64,000 nt of DNA from Pseudoneurospora amorphoporcata. Lineage: Eukaryota > Ascomycota > Sordariomycetes > Sordariales > Sordariaceae. Positions 1 through 11,225 of this stretch are shown piece after piece. The translations under genes were made by a program, and so were the position numbers. The stretch lies in contig MU859167.1 of NCBI GenBank assembly GCA_033297205.1, forward strand, positions 54,743-118,742, written 5' to 3'. The notes under the pieces were generated by a model, which had not been told where the DNA came from, searched no databases, and saw only the letters and a list, made by a program, of their open reading frames with translations. Every line of letters starts with the position of its first letter. The stretch's first letter is position 1.

Positions 1-1509
1 TTTTTACTATATATCCATCTACACTGTACTTCTATATGGTATGATGACAGATTGCTAGCTACAGTCAAGGTGGCAGTGTCGTTCAAATTCACAAGTATCA
101 TTGCGGTGAGATATTGCATCTCTACTATAACAGTTAAGTGCTTTGCGTATGTATGACTGAACATTCATGAGATCCGCCCCGGAATAACAGGGTGCCGTTG
201 ACTAGGCCATGATTGTTTAATCTGTTTCACAAAATATACCTGGAAATGGACATACATACCAACTTGTTCCTGTCTGTCAGGATATTGAGATAACACTCAA
301 TTCAAGCCGTGTCATGGTGAAAGTACAGGCGTAGGGTAGAATAGTCAGTTGATGTTAAGAAGTATTCCACTTCTGACGGGCCAGCGGTCGAGTCTTCCAA
401 GGTAGGAAGCAGGAGTTGGAGTTGATAGTAGTAAGAGATACTGCCAGGCTGTTTCAGCTCAAGCCCAACCAACGGCTGCTATTTTCTACTCCTCGTCATT
501 TTCCATATTCCCATTTTGTTACCTGGTGCTTTTCCGGAAGCCGGAAACTGAAAGCCACATGCGTGGCTCTAGTATACCTACGTAAATATCTAAACAAAGA
601 TTGCGGTCTTGCTCTCCCAGACCTATATTATTAGATGCCATTTTCGTCTTTAAGTAGTCCCACTTCTCTACGTAGAGCAGAGGAGGTAGGTGTCGTTTCA
701 CTCACCTTAAAACCTAGGTATGTCTGTCTCTTCACCCGTGTATTCCGAACCTGCCATTCTGCTAGATACCTCTTTTACTTTGCTCTTCACTTTCTTGCTC
801 TGTATTTTACCTATTTCATTATCCTTCACTTTTATTTCCACTCTCTCCCTCTCTCTTCACTTTTTTTTTCTTTTCTCACCATATCCTTCACCCATTCGAC
901 TCTTGAATACGCAAACGATTTGATGACGATGACTCAGATACTCGAGCAGAAGTTGATTGGGGTTTCTTCTTCTTCTTGTGTCTCTTCTCCAAGTCTTGTG
1001 TGCATTCACTGGCGTTGCGTGTCTGTTTGTCTATCGTTCGTACATGACCAGATGTTTGCGTCCCATGTTTCCTCTTCCTTCTTCTGCATTTTAGTGCTGT
1101 GGTGTTCCCTGCAAGCTCGTCCAGTCTATTGCCAAATCATTCGGCCATTCAAAATCTCTAACACTCCAAGGCACTTCATTGTTGGCGTCTTCCACAATAA
1201 TCTTTGTATGACATGGCAGGAACTCTCGTTCCCCTCTTTTCATGCCCTCTGAATGTACTGGATGGTAAAGAAGAACATGGTATTGGATGGTATGGTACAG
1301 TTTTTCCCATTGCTCTTTTGTCCTCCCTCTATGTGTCCATAGGTAGAAGTGAAAAAGGCCCATCCTGTTCTTTCCCGGTGTCTGTCTCTGCGGGCCAGTC
1401 CTGTTTTTCCGGGGCCCTGTCTCTGAACTATGGGTTCTGTATATCCCAACCTCCCTGACATCATCCTCATGTTCTATGTCGAACCTTCCTCTCCATCTCT
1501 CTCTAAAGT
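1..1509. other. Left-edge intergenic region, no gene recognised
   Basis: Overlapping short open frames occur on both strands (for example 635-1252 plus and 1091-1513 minus). They have no recognisable motif, are rich in Ser/Phe/Cys or Arg/Gly, and overlap one another, so I regard them as chance. The pyrimidine-rich stretch around 770-880 resembles untranslated sequence. The downstream end of the complex I gene lies at 1510. Confidence 0.5.
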
Positions 1510-2460
1510 TCAAGCAGAAGCAACACTGGGATTCACAGAGACGGGCTTGACCTCGACTCCGTACTTCTCAAGCAGTCTCTGGCGTCGGCGTTCTTCGTAA
1601 CCAGGTGGGTAGATACCTTGAAAGATAACTTGGTTAGCAGTTGGTCCGTGAGAGTGAAAGGCTGCCATTTTGGTTCCCGTGAACTGGTATGGGAAAGAGA
1701 TATATGACCTACCCCTTCCCTCGCCAACTTCCGCAAGGGTTTCCTCGACCGGCCTCCTCCTGTTCAGGCGCATGGCCTCTTTCCTCTCGAACTCGTCGAC
1801 GTTGCGGTCCCGCTTGTGGCCGGAAAGACTGCCGCCGGTGAAGGCAAAGATACCGACGGCGGCGCCGGTCAGGGCACCGAATCCGAGGATGACGGGGAAA
1901 CGAAGGGCTATTGTTTATGGTCAGTTGTTGTAGGTACCAAGTAGCGCAAGCAAGGACATGAATCGTGTAGTCTGGGGTCGCAAGTGGAGTAGTTCGTTCC
2001 CGCGCACGTATGGAATTGGTACAAACAGGGTCGGGGGTGGTTTCGTTTTCCTTCCTCGTAATGTACGTACATCGCAAGCCCATGACGCTTCCACCGAGGA
2101 AAGCACCGATCGCATGGTTCCAGGCGTCTTCCTTTTGGCGCAGGTTCGCCGAGGCCTGTTGGGCGAATCTGTAGATACCACCGGCGAAGGCTTTAGAGAG
2201 AGAGAGAGACAAAGTCAGTCAGTCAGTCAGTCGTTATCGCGCCGTGCCGCGCAATTGATGTGATATCACGTCGTACCAAAGCTGATGATGGTGCCTCCGC
2301 CGTGGGTGAAAACGTGCATGCTACCGACGTTGTTCTTCTTCATGGAGGTGCGGAGCGAAGCGATCAAGAGACCAGCTCCACCACTGAAGAGGGCGCCGCT
2401 GACGCCGGACTTGATGGCGTCCTTGGGCCGAAAAATGTCATCGTCCTCTTGAGGCGCCAT
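1510..2460 (-). CDS. NADH:ubiquinone oxidoreductase (complex I) 21.3 kDa accessory subunit, NDUFA11/B14.7 (NUJM) type
   Basis: This is an accessory subunit of the mitochondrial complex I membrane arm, with no catalytic role of its own. Four exons on the minus strand fit splice rules and frame: 2460-2277, 2190-2071, 1907-1713 and 1616-1510. Together they encode 201 residues, which matches a protein of about 21 kDa. The start MAPQEDDDIF at 2460 is the first ATG. Gly/Ala-rich hydrophobic stretches around residues 20-38, 80-100 and 105-125 resemble the Tim17/NDUFA11 helices, and the C-terminal third is charged (EFERKEAMRLNRRRP). Donors read GTACGA, GTACGT and GTAGGT. Intron 1 contains an AGTC tetranucleotide repeat (about 2213-2233). 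Intron 3 (1712-1617) is exactly 96 nt, has no stop and keeps the frame, so retention would give a 233-residue protein. The assignment rests on recognising the Neurospora subunit; the Neurospora locus name is probably nuo-21.3b, but I am not certain of it. Confidence 0.88.
2213..2233. repeat. AGTC tetranucleotide microsatellite in intron 1 of the complex I gene
   Basis: About five tandem AGTC units lie inside the first intron of the complex I subunit gene, just upstream of the acceptor. A similar AGTC run occurs at 45212-45235. Confidence 0.8.
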
Positions 2461-3663
2461 CTTGACGGTGGACGGTCGGTTGTGGTCGAGGTAACTGTGG
2501 TGGGCTTGTGGTGATGTTGGCGAGGCCTTGGTGCCCGTGGTGGTTTGAATGTGATGTCGAGACGGGAGTTACTGGAGCTTGCAATTGATTGGTGAATGGT
2601 GCCGTCCGATGTGATGAATGCTAGGCGACGGGCCAGCCTCACAGAGTCACAGCAGCTGTCCTCACTTCAGGCCTTCGCCGCATCAACACCTTACATATGG
2701 TCCGTGCGTGTAACCTGGGGTCGAAACAGTTTTAGTAACATGCTGTACTGATTGTATACTATATGTACCGTGCACCTACCAAAGGTATGCTTGTAGCGTA
2801 GAGGTACCTTTATACACAGCATGGCTCTTTTCTCCTCTTACTCCCCTCAACTCTACTTCATGTCATGTAGAAACAGAGACGTTGTGTTGTTTTTGCTTAT
2901 GGTTAGTTACCTTCCAAGTTGAGTTTCTTATCGAAGTACGCTTATTTTTTTTTTTTTTTTCTTGAATCTGATGAGTTCTTTGTCACAAGCGCGATATCGT
3001 AATTTACTGTACTTGCCTGGAGACTCCCCACGTCACAGTTGAGACTTCACAAGTGCTCCTTCTGTCAACTGGTGTTACATTGTGCCTCGTCTTTTTTATC
3101 CCGACAACACCTTCCCCGTTCTTACCTTTCAAGATAATGCCCCCTGCCGCGACAATCCGTTGGCTTAACTGATGCAGACAGGAAGGACCGCATAAGTCCG
3201 GTCCACTTTAGACAACGGCCATCAACCGTGTTTGCTCCAAGCGGAAGTCTCAATTCTTTCACCCACCCCTCCGCCCCTCCACCCGTTACCGCGTCGACTA
3301 GCAACGAACAACAGTGCCTCCCTGCCTGTGGTGACGTTCAGTTCCTCAATCCAGCCCATTTCATCACCGTGACCCATCAATAGGACACTCCGACGTCCGT
3401 CGATCTGTGTCTACCTCTCATCAACAAGGACGTCCTCAATACCTTACCCAATACCATCCGCCCGGTTATCGGTTTGATTCACAGCTAGATTGCATCACCT
3501 CCATCAACTTGGCCTGCCGTCCTCTCCGGCATCAACACCGTCACGTATACCCCGCCATATAGCTAAAATTTGGTCGACACTCGCTGGCAGCCACTGGTTG
3601 TACGCAAACGAGTCAACGTTATTGCATTAGACGGTGTTATAACGCCTGTTCTAGGAGCTCAAA
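2461..3663. other. Divergent intergenic region between complex I subunit and UBP2 genes
   Basis: No supported gene. It holds the promoters of two divergent genes. A T-tract lies at about 2944-2960. The few ATGs in the right half (about 3137 and 3171) open only very short frames. A noncoding first exon of the deubiquitinase gene probably lies in the right part. Confidence 0.5.
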
Positions 3664-3664
3664 A

Positions 3665-3730
3665 GTACCCTGGCCATCCTACTCTTACCTCCCACCCTAC
3701 TTCTGCTCTAGTACTGACCCCCTGTCATAG
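3665..3730 (+). other. Candidate intron splitting the UBP2 start codon
   Basis: The sequence ends in a branch-like TACTGAC (3711-3717) and acceptor CATAG (AG at 3729-3730). A donor GTACCC at 3665 is preceded by A (3664). Removing 66 nt would join A to TG and create ATG in the UBP2 frame, starting MALTFNPPPPP. The donor is weak and another upstream donor after an A is possible. This is an inference from splice consensus only. Confidence 0.35.
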
Positions 3731-6700
3731 TGGCCTTGACCTTCAACCCGCCGCCTCCCCCTAAAGCAGGTCGCCTGGCTTCACGTTGGCTTGAAGACTT
3801 GTTTAAGGGCATTCTTCGCGAGGGCGATCCTGTCTTTGACTGCTATTCTTTGCGAGACCCTTCACGCCGGGACAGCTCGCCATCCCGACTCCACGAGCTG
3901 ATCATTATCCGCTCGCAAAGCCATGGCGTCGACCACGACGGTCGAGCCCAGATGGCGCCCCTCGCCATAAGCTGCATGTGCAAGCTGTGCCGTCACCACA
4001 TCGTTGTCACATATAACATTCCCCAGGACGCATGCGGCCAACTCCATACCGGACAAGCTCACCACTATGTTGCTAGTGCTTCGGAAGACAGTCCGACTTT
4101 CTCACTTGAGACTTCAAAGTTCTATCCCCGTGCCGCTAGCACTGCTACTCACATCTGCTCCCTCTGCAGCCAAACCGTTTCTGTCGATGTTTTGCGGCCG
4201 CACCTGAAAGCAGCCTGGATCAGCCGAATCATGGATAAGGACAGGATCAGAAACGCTTTGGCGGTCGCCAAAAGAGAAGAGCCAGAACGCTACGGCGACC
4301 TAACACCGGAAAAGGAGGATAATTATGCCAATTCTCCTTTACAGACCCTCAACATGTATATCAAAAACATCCTCGAGGACGACTGGAGCGCCCCGCAAAA
4401 GCGCATTGCCAGCCGCAACAGGACCTTCTCAGTTCAGTTTGGCCCAGCATGTGCCGACATATTCCTCTATCTTGGCTTCACGGAAGAAGTGGATATCGCA
4501 ACTGGGGACAAGTTCTGGGTCCCCCCTCGGCTTCCTATCTCAACCTTTCGGACACCCCTGGGCTCAGAACGTGCTTTCCTCGAGAACGTCAGAAGCGAGG
4601 TGCAAAGTTTCTTAGCGGAGAACCCTCCGAGGCCGGACCTGCCCGTCGTGGGAGCAACGATTAATGCGGTAGAGCGGCTGGACAAGATTCTGATATCGGA
4701 CTGGCTTCGCAGCCACGAGACCCGATCGCCGCGGAACTCGGATGAGGCCCAATACTTTCGCATCTTGGGAGCGTCCGAAAGGTCGGATGAAGAGGTGCTC
4801 AAGTATGCCTTCCTCCAACAGGTGGACGTTGATCCGGCGAACAGGGACACTTACAAGGCTGCGCTTGCCAATCTGGCTGGCTACAGGAGTGAAGAGTTTC
4901 AGATGTATGTCTTCAGTCTGGATGAGAGTCCTGCCGCCCCCAGCGGTCCTCAAATTCAGGGGCCTCTTTCAGACGTCGACAAGGCGTATATGCACTTCAA
5001 CATTCAGCCAAACACAAACGGAGACGCCCGCTATTTCATCGGTGTTTACAAGACCTACAGAGAGCAGTCACCTGGACAGCTGTCCAGTCACAGACTCGCC
5101 CTTCTCAAAATTGGCAAGGACAGGGACGATGCGGAAATCCTTGATGAGGTGTTCCATGGAGAGATGGACTACAACGAGGCATGTTCGATTTTGGAATCTG
5201 AGAATAATTGGACCTTGGAGATTTACGCTGCGGTTGCACGGGAGGCCGTCAAGACTGGCATTGATCACAGATTGGTCATCAAAGCCTGTGAAACGCTCGC
5301 GGAGGCCATGAGGAAGGACAACGTAGTGGATGATGACGGCTGGGCAGAGTTTGATAGGGTTTTGGCAGAACTCCGCGCTCCGGAATTTCCCTCTCCAACC
5401 AACACGGAACAAGGCTCCCACTTCGAGGATACGACAGAGTTTATGTCACTGCCTGTTGGCCTTGACAACCTTCGAAATACATGCTATCTCAACAGTATTC
5501 TTCAGTATTTCTACTCAGTCACGGCCGTAAGGAATTTCGTATTGAAGGCGGACCAGACACCTTTGGAGCCAACCCAGGAAGCTATGCGGGCTCTCCTAGA
5601 TGGCCTAGACTCATCTGAACTTGACCCTGGCCGGGCTTATGTCGGATCTGAATGTGAGTTTGTCACGCTAAACATTTGGTTCTTCAAAGCGTGCTGACGT
5701 GTTTTTTCAGTTTGTCGTGAGCTAGGCTCCCTGTTTCGTGACATTCAGGGCGCCGGAACCCGCTCCGTAAGACCCAGGCAGCGTCTGGCCAATGCAGCTT
5801 TGCTCAGGCCGGACAGGATACGCAGTGAGCCTTCAGAGGGAGCCGTTGATAACGCGTCCAAACCGATCTCGGTGGAGGCTCCTCCACTGCCTCCCAGATC
5901 AGGCGCGGGCGACCTACCTAAGGTTACGGTTGACGCGGTACCAGAGCACTCGGAGACGGATAGCAACCTGAGCTCGCAGACTTTGGTTAACCAGACTGAA
6001 GACGACCCGACATTCATTGTTGTCGACTGCAATGCCGGTAAAGGTGGAAGTGCAGGCGACGATATTATCATGACTGATGAACCTGCTCCGTCTACACCTG
6101 TCGCTGATTCTGCCAATACTGGAAAAGACAGGCCCAGGGACCTGAAACTCACGGTGGTAGAACTCAACGAAGAGCTTGACAAGCCTAACGTAGGTTCCGA
6201 CCAAATGGACGTCGACGAAGTCATGGGCAACGCAATAGACCATCTCCGGGCAGCTTTTAAGGTTGAATCGCTTAGGAATCCGAACACAACGGGGTCAGAC
6301 CCGATCAAGGAAGCATTTTTCTCGACGCTTGTCGACAACCGGAAGAAGGCTAGTGAAAGTACTTGGAACAGCTCTACAAGATCCGAACGTTGGGTGATCG
6401 CCTACCCCGGAAAGAATGAACGGATAACCTTGTACGATGCTTTGTCCAGATCATTCGATCTGGAAAGCGTCGGTGCAGAGCTTCTAACCTATACGACTAT
6501 CAAGGACCCGGCTCCCAACTTTCACATCTGCATTTCGAGGTCGGATGGCCGTAACAAAAACGCCAATCCTGTCATCATTCCCGAGCTCTTATACCTCGAT
6601 CGCTTTATGCACACCGACCAGCTCGACTCGCCACTATTCAAGGCCCGTCAAAGAAGCTGGAACATCGGAAACAGGCTCCAAGAGCTCATGTCTCGCGACA

Positions 6701-7419
6701 TCAAGACCAAGGAGAACGAGGCTGTCGTCCCAATTCCATTCGTGACGCCTAATGAGAGAACTTCCGACAGCCTTCTAGACTCCTTCATTCACGTTAGTGA
6801 TGAGGACACCGACGAGCTAGAAGGTTACGATGTCACATCATTCTTGACGCCCGAACTCGACGCCACTGTCGGAAAGTATACTAGCCTGCCCAGGACTGAG
6901 TCGTCTCAGCCAGATATCAATATTAAACCTGAAGCGCCGAACCCTGATCAAGGAGAGCTTGGCGATCTCAGCCCAAGTGATATCAGTAACTTCATCACGA
7001 GCGTCGAGGCTGAAGCGGCCTGGGAAAAGGGGCAGCTGTTGGCCGAACGCGAGAAGCTGTTTGATGACATGCAGCAGTATGTATACCGACTTCACGCCGT
7101 TGTCTGCCATGCCGGAACCACGGCCGCCGCCGGTCACTACTGGGTGTGGATCTACGACTTTGAAGAGAACGTCTGGCGCAAGTACAACGACACCACGGTG
7201 TCTGTCCACCCGGCTGAGGAAGTATTCGAGCAACTCAACACCAAGGGTGAGCCATACTACGTGGCCTACGTGCGGGCCGAAAACGTCAAGGACCTTGTGA
7301 GCATTCCACGCCGTCAGTTCGTGGGACCTCCAGTGGTTAGCTCTGACGAGCCCACGACGGTGCACGCTGAGACGGTTGAGACGTTTGATGGGATGGACTT
7401 GGATGCTCAGAATGCTTAG
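3731..7419 (+). CDS. Ubiquitin carboxyl-terminal hydrolase, UBP2-like (USP family)
   Basis: A cysteine protease that removes ubiquitin from proteins, about 1,210 residues and close to yeast Ubp2 (1,272). The coding sequence is 3731-5653 joined to 5711-7419. The 57-nt intron has donor GTGAGT, branch TGCTGAC and acceptor TTTTTTCAG, and joins the frame as EF-CRELGSLF. The Cys box GLDNLRNTCYLNSILQ puts the nucleophile at about residue 585 (codon 5482). The His box GHYWVWIYDF puts the base at about residue 1117 (codon 7135). The N-terminal half has a Cys-rich patch (CMCKLCRHH) as in other UBP2 proteins. The start is unresolved: the open frame begins after a stop at 3715 with GTG at 3730 and no in-frame ATG until 3952, yet N-terminal residues before 3952 look family-conserved. 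An intron ending at AG 3730 and splitting the ATG is the best explanation. The frame after the stop codon stays open for 109 more codons. Confidence 0.9.
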
Positions 7420-7749
7420 GCAGCTAGATGGAAGGTAGAGGAGCAACGGCGGGAGCGGATAAACCACTTTGAACGTAATCATCCCCGCCTTGAGCAGCCC
7501 AAGCCATTGGCTGCGCATCGTGGGCTGCCTTTAGTTCACCCTTCACTTACCCTAGGGTTGTACCGAGCTAATGCTGGGCCCCCCCCCGCACCCATACCTG
7601 AAGGAAACAGCGGAAGGGATCCAAAAGGGCCGCGAATGCTTAACACTGTCACTTTTTCTGATGAGGATCACGGGGAGGATTTCAGCGAGGACGATGCACG
7701 GATGTTGAGATGGCGAAATTTGCGGAGAAGAAGAGGGTTGGAGTATTAG
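7420..7749 (+). other. Open frame continuing in phase after the UBP2 stop codon
   Basis: Immediately after TAG (7417-7419) the same frame is open for 109 codons and ends with TAG at 7747-7749. The translation is not low-complexity: a charged, helix-like start (RWKVEEQRRERINHFERN), a proline-rich middle, and an acidic-then-basic end (FSDEDHGEDFSEDDARM, then LRWRNLRRRRGLEY). It has no ATG near its beginning. It may be a readthrough extension, an alternative 3' exon, decayed coding sequence, or chance. Confidence 0.3.
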
Positions 7750-9749
7750 ATGATGGGGACTAAGAAGGACCTGTCTTGGTGTTGCGGTTGTGGGCTCATT
7801 CATTCATGTTAGTTACGTTGTTTTACACACACCGCTGAGTGTATGGATTAGTTTGTTTGTGGATGTCTTTGTAGCGTTTGCTAGCATTAATGTAGCTATG
7901 GTGACATGGAAGTCGGTGGGTGAGGGATACATAAATCAGAACATTCCCACGTATATCATGATTTGATACCTGCCTTACCTGTCGGCAGGCCTGTCAGACT
8001 GTCTCTAGCATCAAACTTGCTTTTGTCCTCCCTCGTACCTAGGCCCCTTCGCCCCTTTCCCTCCGTTATCCGTTCCCTCCTTTGTTTGCCCCCCTTTGCT
8101 GTCAGATAGATACCCTTTCTTTCTCGTCCTCAACTCCTTGCCAGTAGGTCTCCATTAGCATCCATTCATCCACACTACACTAAGCCCTAGGTATGGAGTC
8201 CAAAGAATGACGTCTTGATCCACAGCATGACAGGAAAAAAGGGGCTCGGATCTCCGGCAGCCGGGATGTTAACGTACTATGTAGACTAGATGACGATCAA
8301 CGACCCAAGGAAGGAAAGAAAAGGAGATCGTTCTTCTTCTCCAGACGTACGCAAGGAGTCTAACTAACGGGTCCAACGGACGAGGACAAAGGATAGACAA
8401 GGTGACATGGAGGGATGAACGCTATCCGTTGATGTATGAGGTCAACTCCCAATTGGTAAGGTTGATCAAGTAGAACTTCGCCTGTTGATGACTTTGCAAA
8501 AAAGAATTTCACAGATTGAGAATCTGAGATGGGAGTGGGTAATGCTTGGTATTATCTCCTCCTCTGCCTCTCCGATGTTCCTCTGTATCAAGTCTAGACT
8601 TTCTCTAGAATGATGGAAGGTTTCATATCCAACCGTGCAGCCCAGCTGACTGACGCTGACCATTAATTGCTATTCAGTCATGAACATGAACATTATCCAA
8701 CACTTCTTCCACTCCACTCATCCCAGCCGACGATAAACCCATAGACATGAAGTTGAGTAAGGCCACATCATTAAATAAACTCTGTTCTTTCTTCTCATCG
8801 TTTGTCATCCATCCCTCATCCGAATCCAAATACACATCCATCCACACAGCTGGTATTATACCAATCCACCTCTGAGTCCACTCACTCACTCCCCCTTCAT
8901 AATACATCTTTAGCTATACCATTAAGCTTGGATATTAACTGATTTGTTCCCTTCCCCATCCATGTCCGCTCTCCCAACGAATTATTAAAACGACCGAGTT
9001 AGTCTTATCTTCTCCGTCTTGATCTTTTTCTTTTCCTTTGCCCCTTCCCTATCCCCTTTCCTTGCCTGCCCTTACCCGTCTTCTTGCCTGTCTGCCTCCA
9101 TGCCCGGTATTCCTGAAAAGAAGCCTTTGTATGCTTGTGGTATATATAAACGAGAGAAATGTGGTGTGGGGTATCGTCGGTTTGTTGTTCTTCTAATACG
9201 CTTTAAAACCGCTTTATGGAAAAAAACCCGGTTTAAACCGCGCGCGTGCGCCCTCTGTGGATCATGATGTGGTGTGAAAAATAGACAATCCAAGGTCCAA
9301 GGGTGGTGTAAATGCCATAAAATAGTTTGCCCGCCGTGAGTTCCCCAACAAAAACGCCAATGTCGTAAAATGGTTTTAACAAGGTTGTAAAATATGTAAA
9401 AAGGGTGTGGTATGGTTGAACGAGAATCTCGAATATTTGGAAGGTTCATTACAACGTACAGCGACAGACTACGCGTTCTGTCGTGTGGAAGAGTGAGATT
9501 CGGAGATGGGAAAATGGAAACGGGAGGAATTCGGAAGCGTGGCAAGCACTACCCCTTTCTTTGACCCTACGCGTCCGCAAAGGCGCGGATTTGGGTCGAA
9601 GCGGGTAATGTACTTTCTGTCTTCCGAGAGGTCGCCGGCTCACCCATGGCATCATCGAGACGAAGGTGATGAGTACCATGATAAGCGGGAGCCACGAGGC
9701 GAGCCTACGAGTGCTAAAGCTAGAACGTGTGTTTTGAAGCTTACTTTGT
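7750..9749. other. Intergenic region between UBP2 and aur1 (convergent)
   Basis: I see no gene here. The short open frames on both strands have no recognisable protein features. It probably carries the 3' untranslated regions of the two convergent genes; the stretch 7960-8210 is pyrimidine-rich. Confidence 0.5.
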
Positions 9750-11225
9750 TCAGCTCAAGACAACAACATCACTAAGCTCGCTCTCGCGGGCAAGCCTGCC
9801 TCCGTTCCAGATATCACCTTGGGGCGTTAAACCAAGCACGACATGCTTGAACTCGTCATTTGGCGTTGTGGGGCTCAGGATATCGGGAGTGCTGCTGCTG
9901 CTGCCGCATACGGTGTCGCCGCGGCTTAGGGAGTCGAGGCTGGAGCTGCTGCCAAGGGTCCACTCGTCGCTGTCGCTGGCGGTGCGTCTCTCGAGGAGAC
10001 CAAGACCGTAGGCGCTGGCGCTGCCGTACTCCTCATCGTAGGTCTTAGGGCGGTCACCGAACTCGACGTACTCGTACTCCCAGCGGGTGCGCTTCTCGAG
10101 CTGGGGGCGAGGAAGCCACCTGATGCGAGAGATGTAGTAGGCGATAGCAGCCATGAGACCACCACCAACAAGATCGACGGCGTAGTGATGGTTGAGGTAC
10201 ATGGTGGCCCACCAGATCCAGCCAACGTAGAAGATGAAGAAGTACTTAAACTTGGGGAAGCAGTACTGCATGAACAGGGCTTCGAGGACGGCGTTAGCAC
10301 CGTGCAAGCTGGGGAAGGCACCGAACGGCAGGGGCGCGGTGGTGAAACTGGTGGTGTACATGTCGACGCCAAAGAGCTTGTCGATACGGGCGAGACCAGC
10401 GGGAGAACCCTCCATGCCGTAGTGAGCCGGCTCCAAACCGTGCGCCTTCTCGTACCATGGAGGAGTGCAGGGGAAGATCAGCTGAATGGTGACGGCGAGC
10501 ATGCACATGTAGCCGAACGCACGAGCAAACACGGGGGTAGTGCCGGGCGCGGCAAAAAGGAAGAGAATGGCGCTGCAGATGGCGGGGAGCGCAAAGTGGC
10601 CGATACCATAGGGGAACCAGGCGAGCACATCGAGGACAGGGTGGCTGTGGGCCGAGAGGATGTTGGACAGGTTGGCTCCGTAGAGTACGTTCTCGAGCGC
10701 GGGGAGGACCTTGACCCAGATGTGAGGACGGTACTCGGGGGCGATGAATCTGCAAGGGCGGGTTTGTTAGCTTTCGTCCTTCTCTGAGCAACAGAAGCTC
10801 TGTAACACGACTTACCGGCTAGCGAAGAAGTACAGCAAGTACGTCCAGATGGGAAGCGAGGGCAAGAAGAATTGCTGGGTAATGGGCATCAGAAGCAGGG
10901 CGCCGAGAGCGAGAAGGACTGCCGTCTTGATGATGGGCGCCGAGGGCAAGATGAACAGCGAGAAGAGGATGTAGCCAAAGCAGGCGACGTGCTGGATGTC
11001 GTAAATCTTCCATTTCCGCGTTTGCAGAGCTTTGATGCTCTCCCACACATCAAACGAGGTCTTGAGGGCGGCGATATTATCCTGCGAAGCTGTCGACTTC
11101 CTACGCATTCGCCGGCGCTGAGGTACTGGGTTGAGGGTCGAGAGCTTGAGGGCTGGCGGCCAGCCGAACGGAAGCTTCTTCTGCTTCGGCTTGGCCGGGG
11201 CGAGGATGGGTTCGAAGTCCTGCAT
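9750..11225 (-). CDS. aur1: Inositol phosphorylceramide synthase catalytic subunit Aur1
   Basis: Transfers phosphoinositol from phosphatidylinositol to ceramide in the Golgi, the committed step to fungal complex sphingolipids; it is the aureobasidin A target. Two exons, 11225-10816 and 10749-9750, are joined across a 66-nt intron (GTAAGT donor, TTGCAG acceptor) and encode 469 residues. The ATG at 11225 begins MQDFEPILAP. Several hydrophobic helices follow from about residue 78. The PAP2-like catalytic triad is visible: His286 in AFPSLHGANA, and His325 and Asp329 in YLNHHYAVDLVGG. The spacing (39, then 4 residues) equals that of yeast His255/His294/Asp298. The last 120 residues are Ser/Thr-rich, acidic and cytosolic in character. 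Length and motifs match the family, with nothing broken. Confidence 0.95.
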
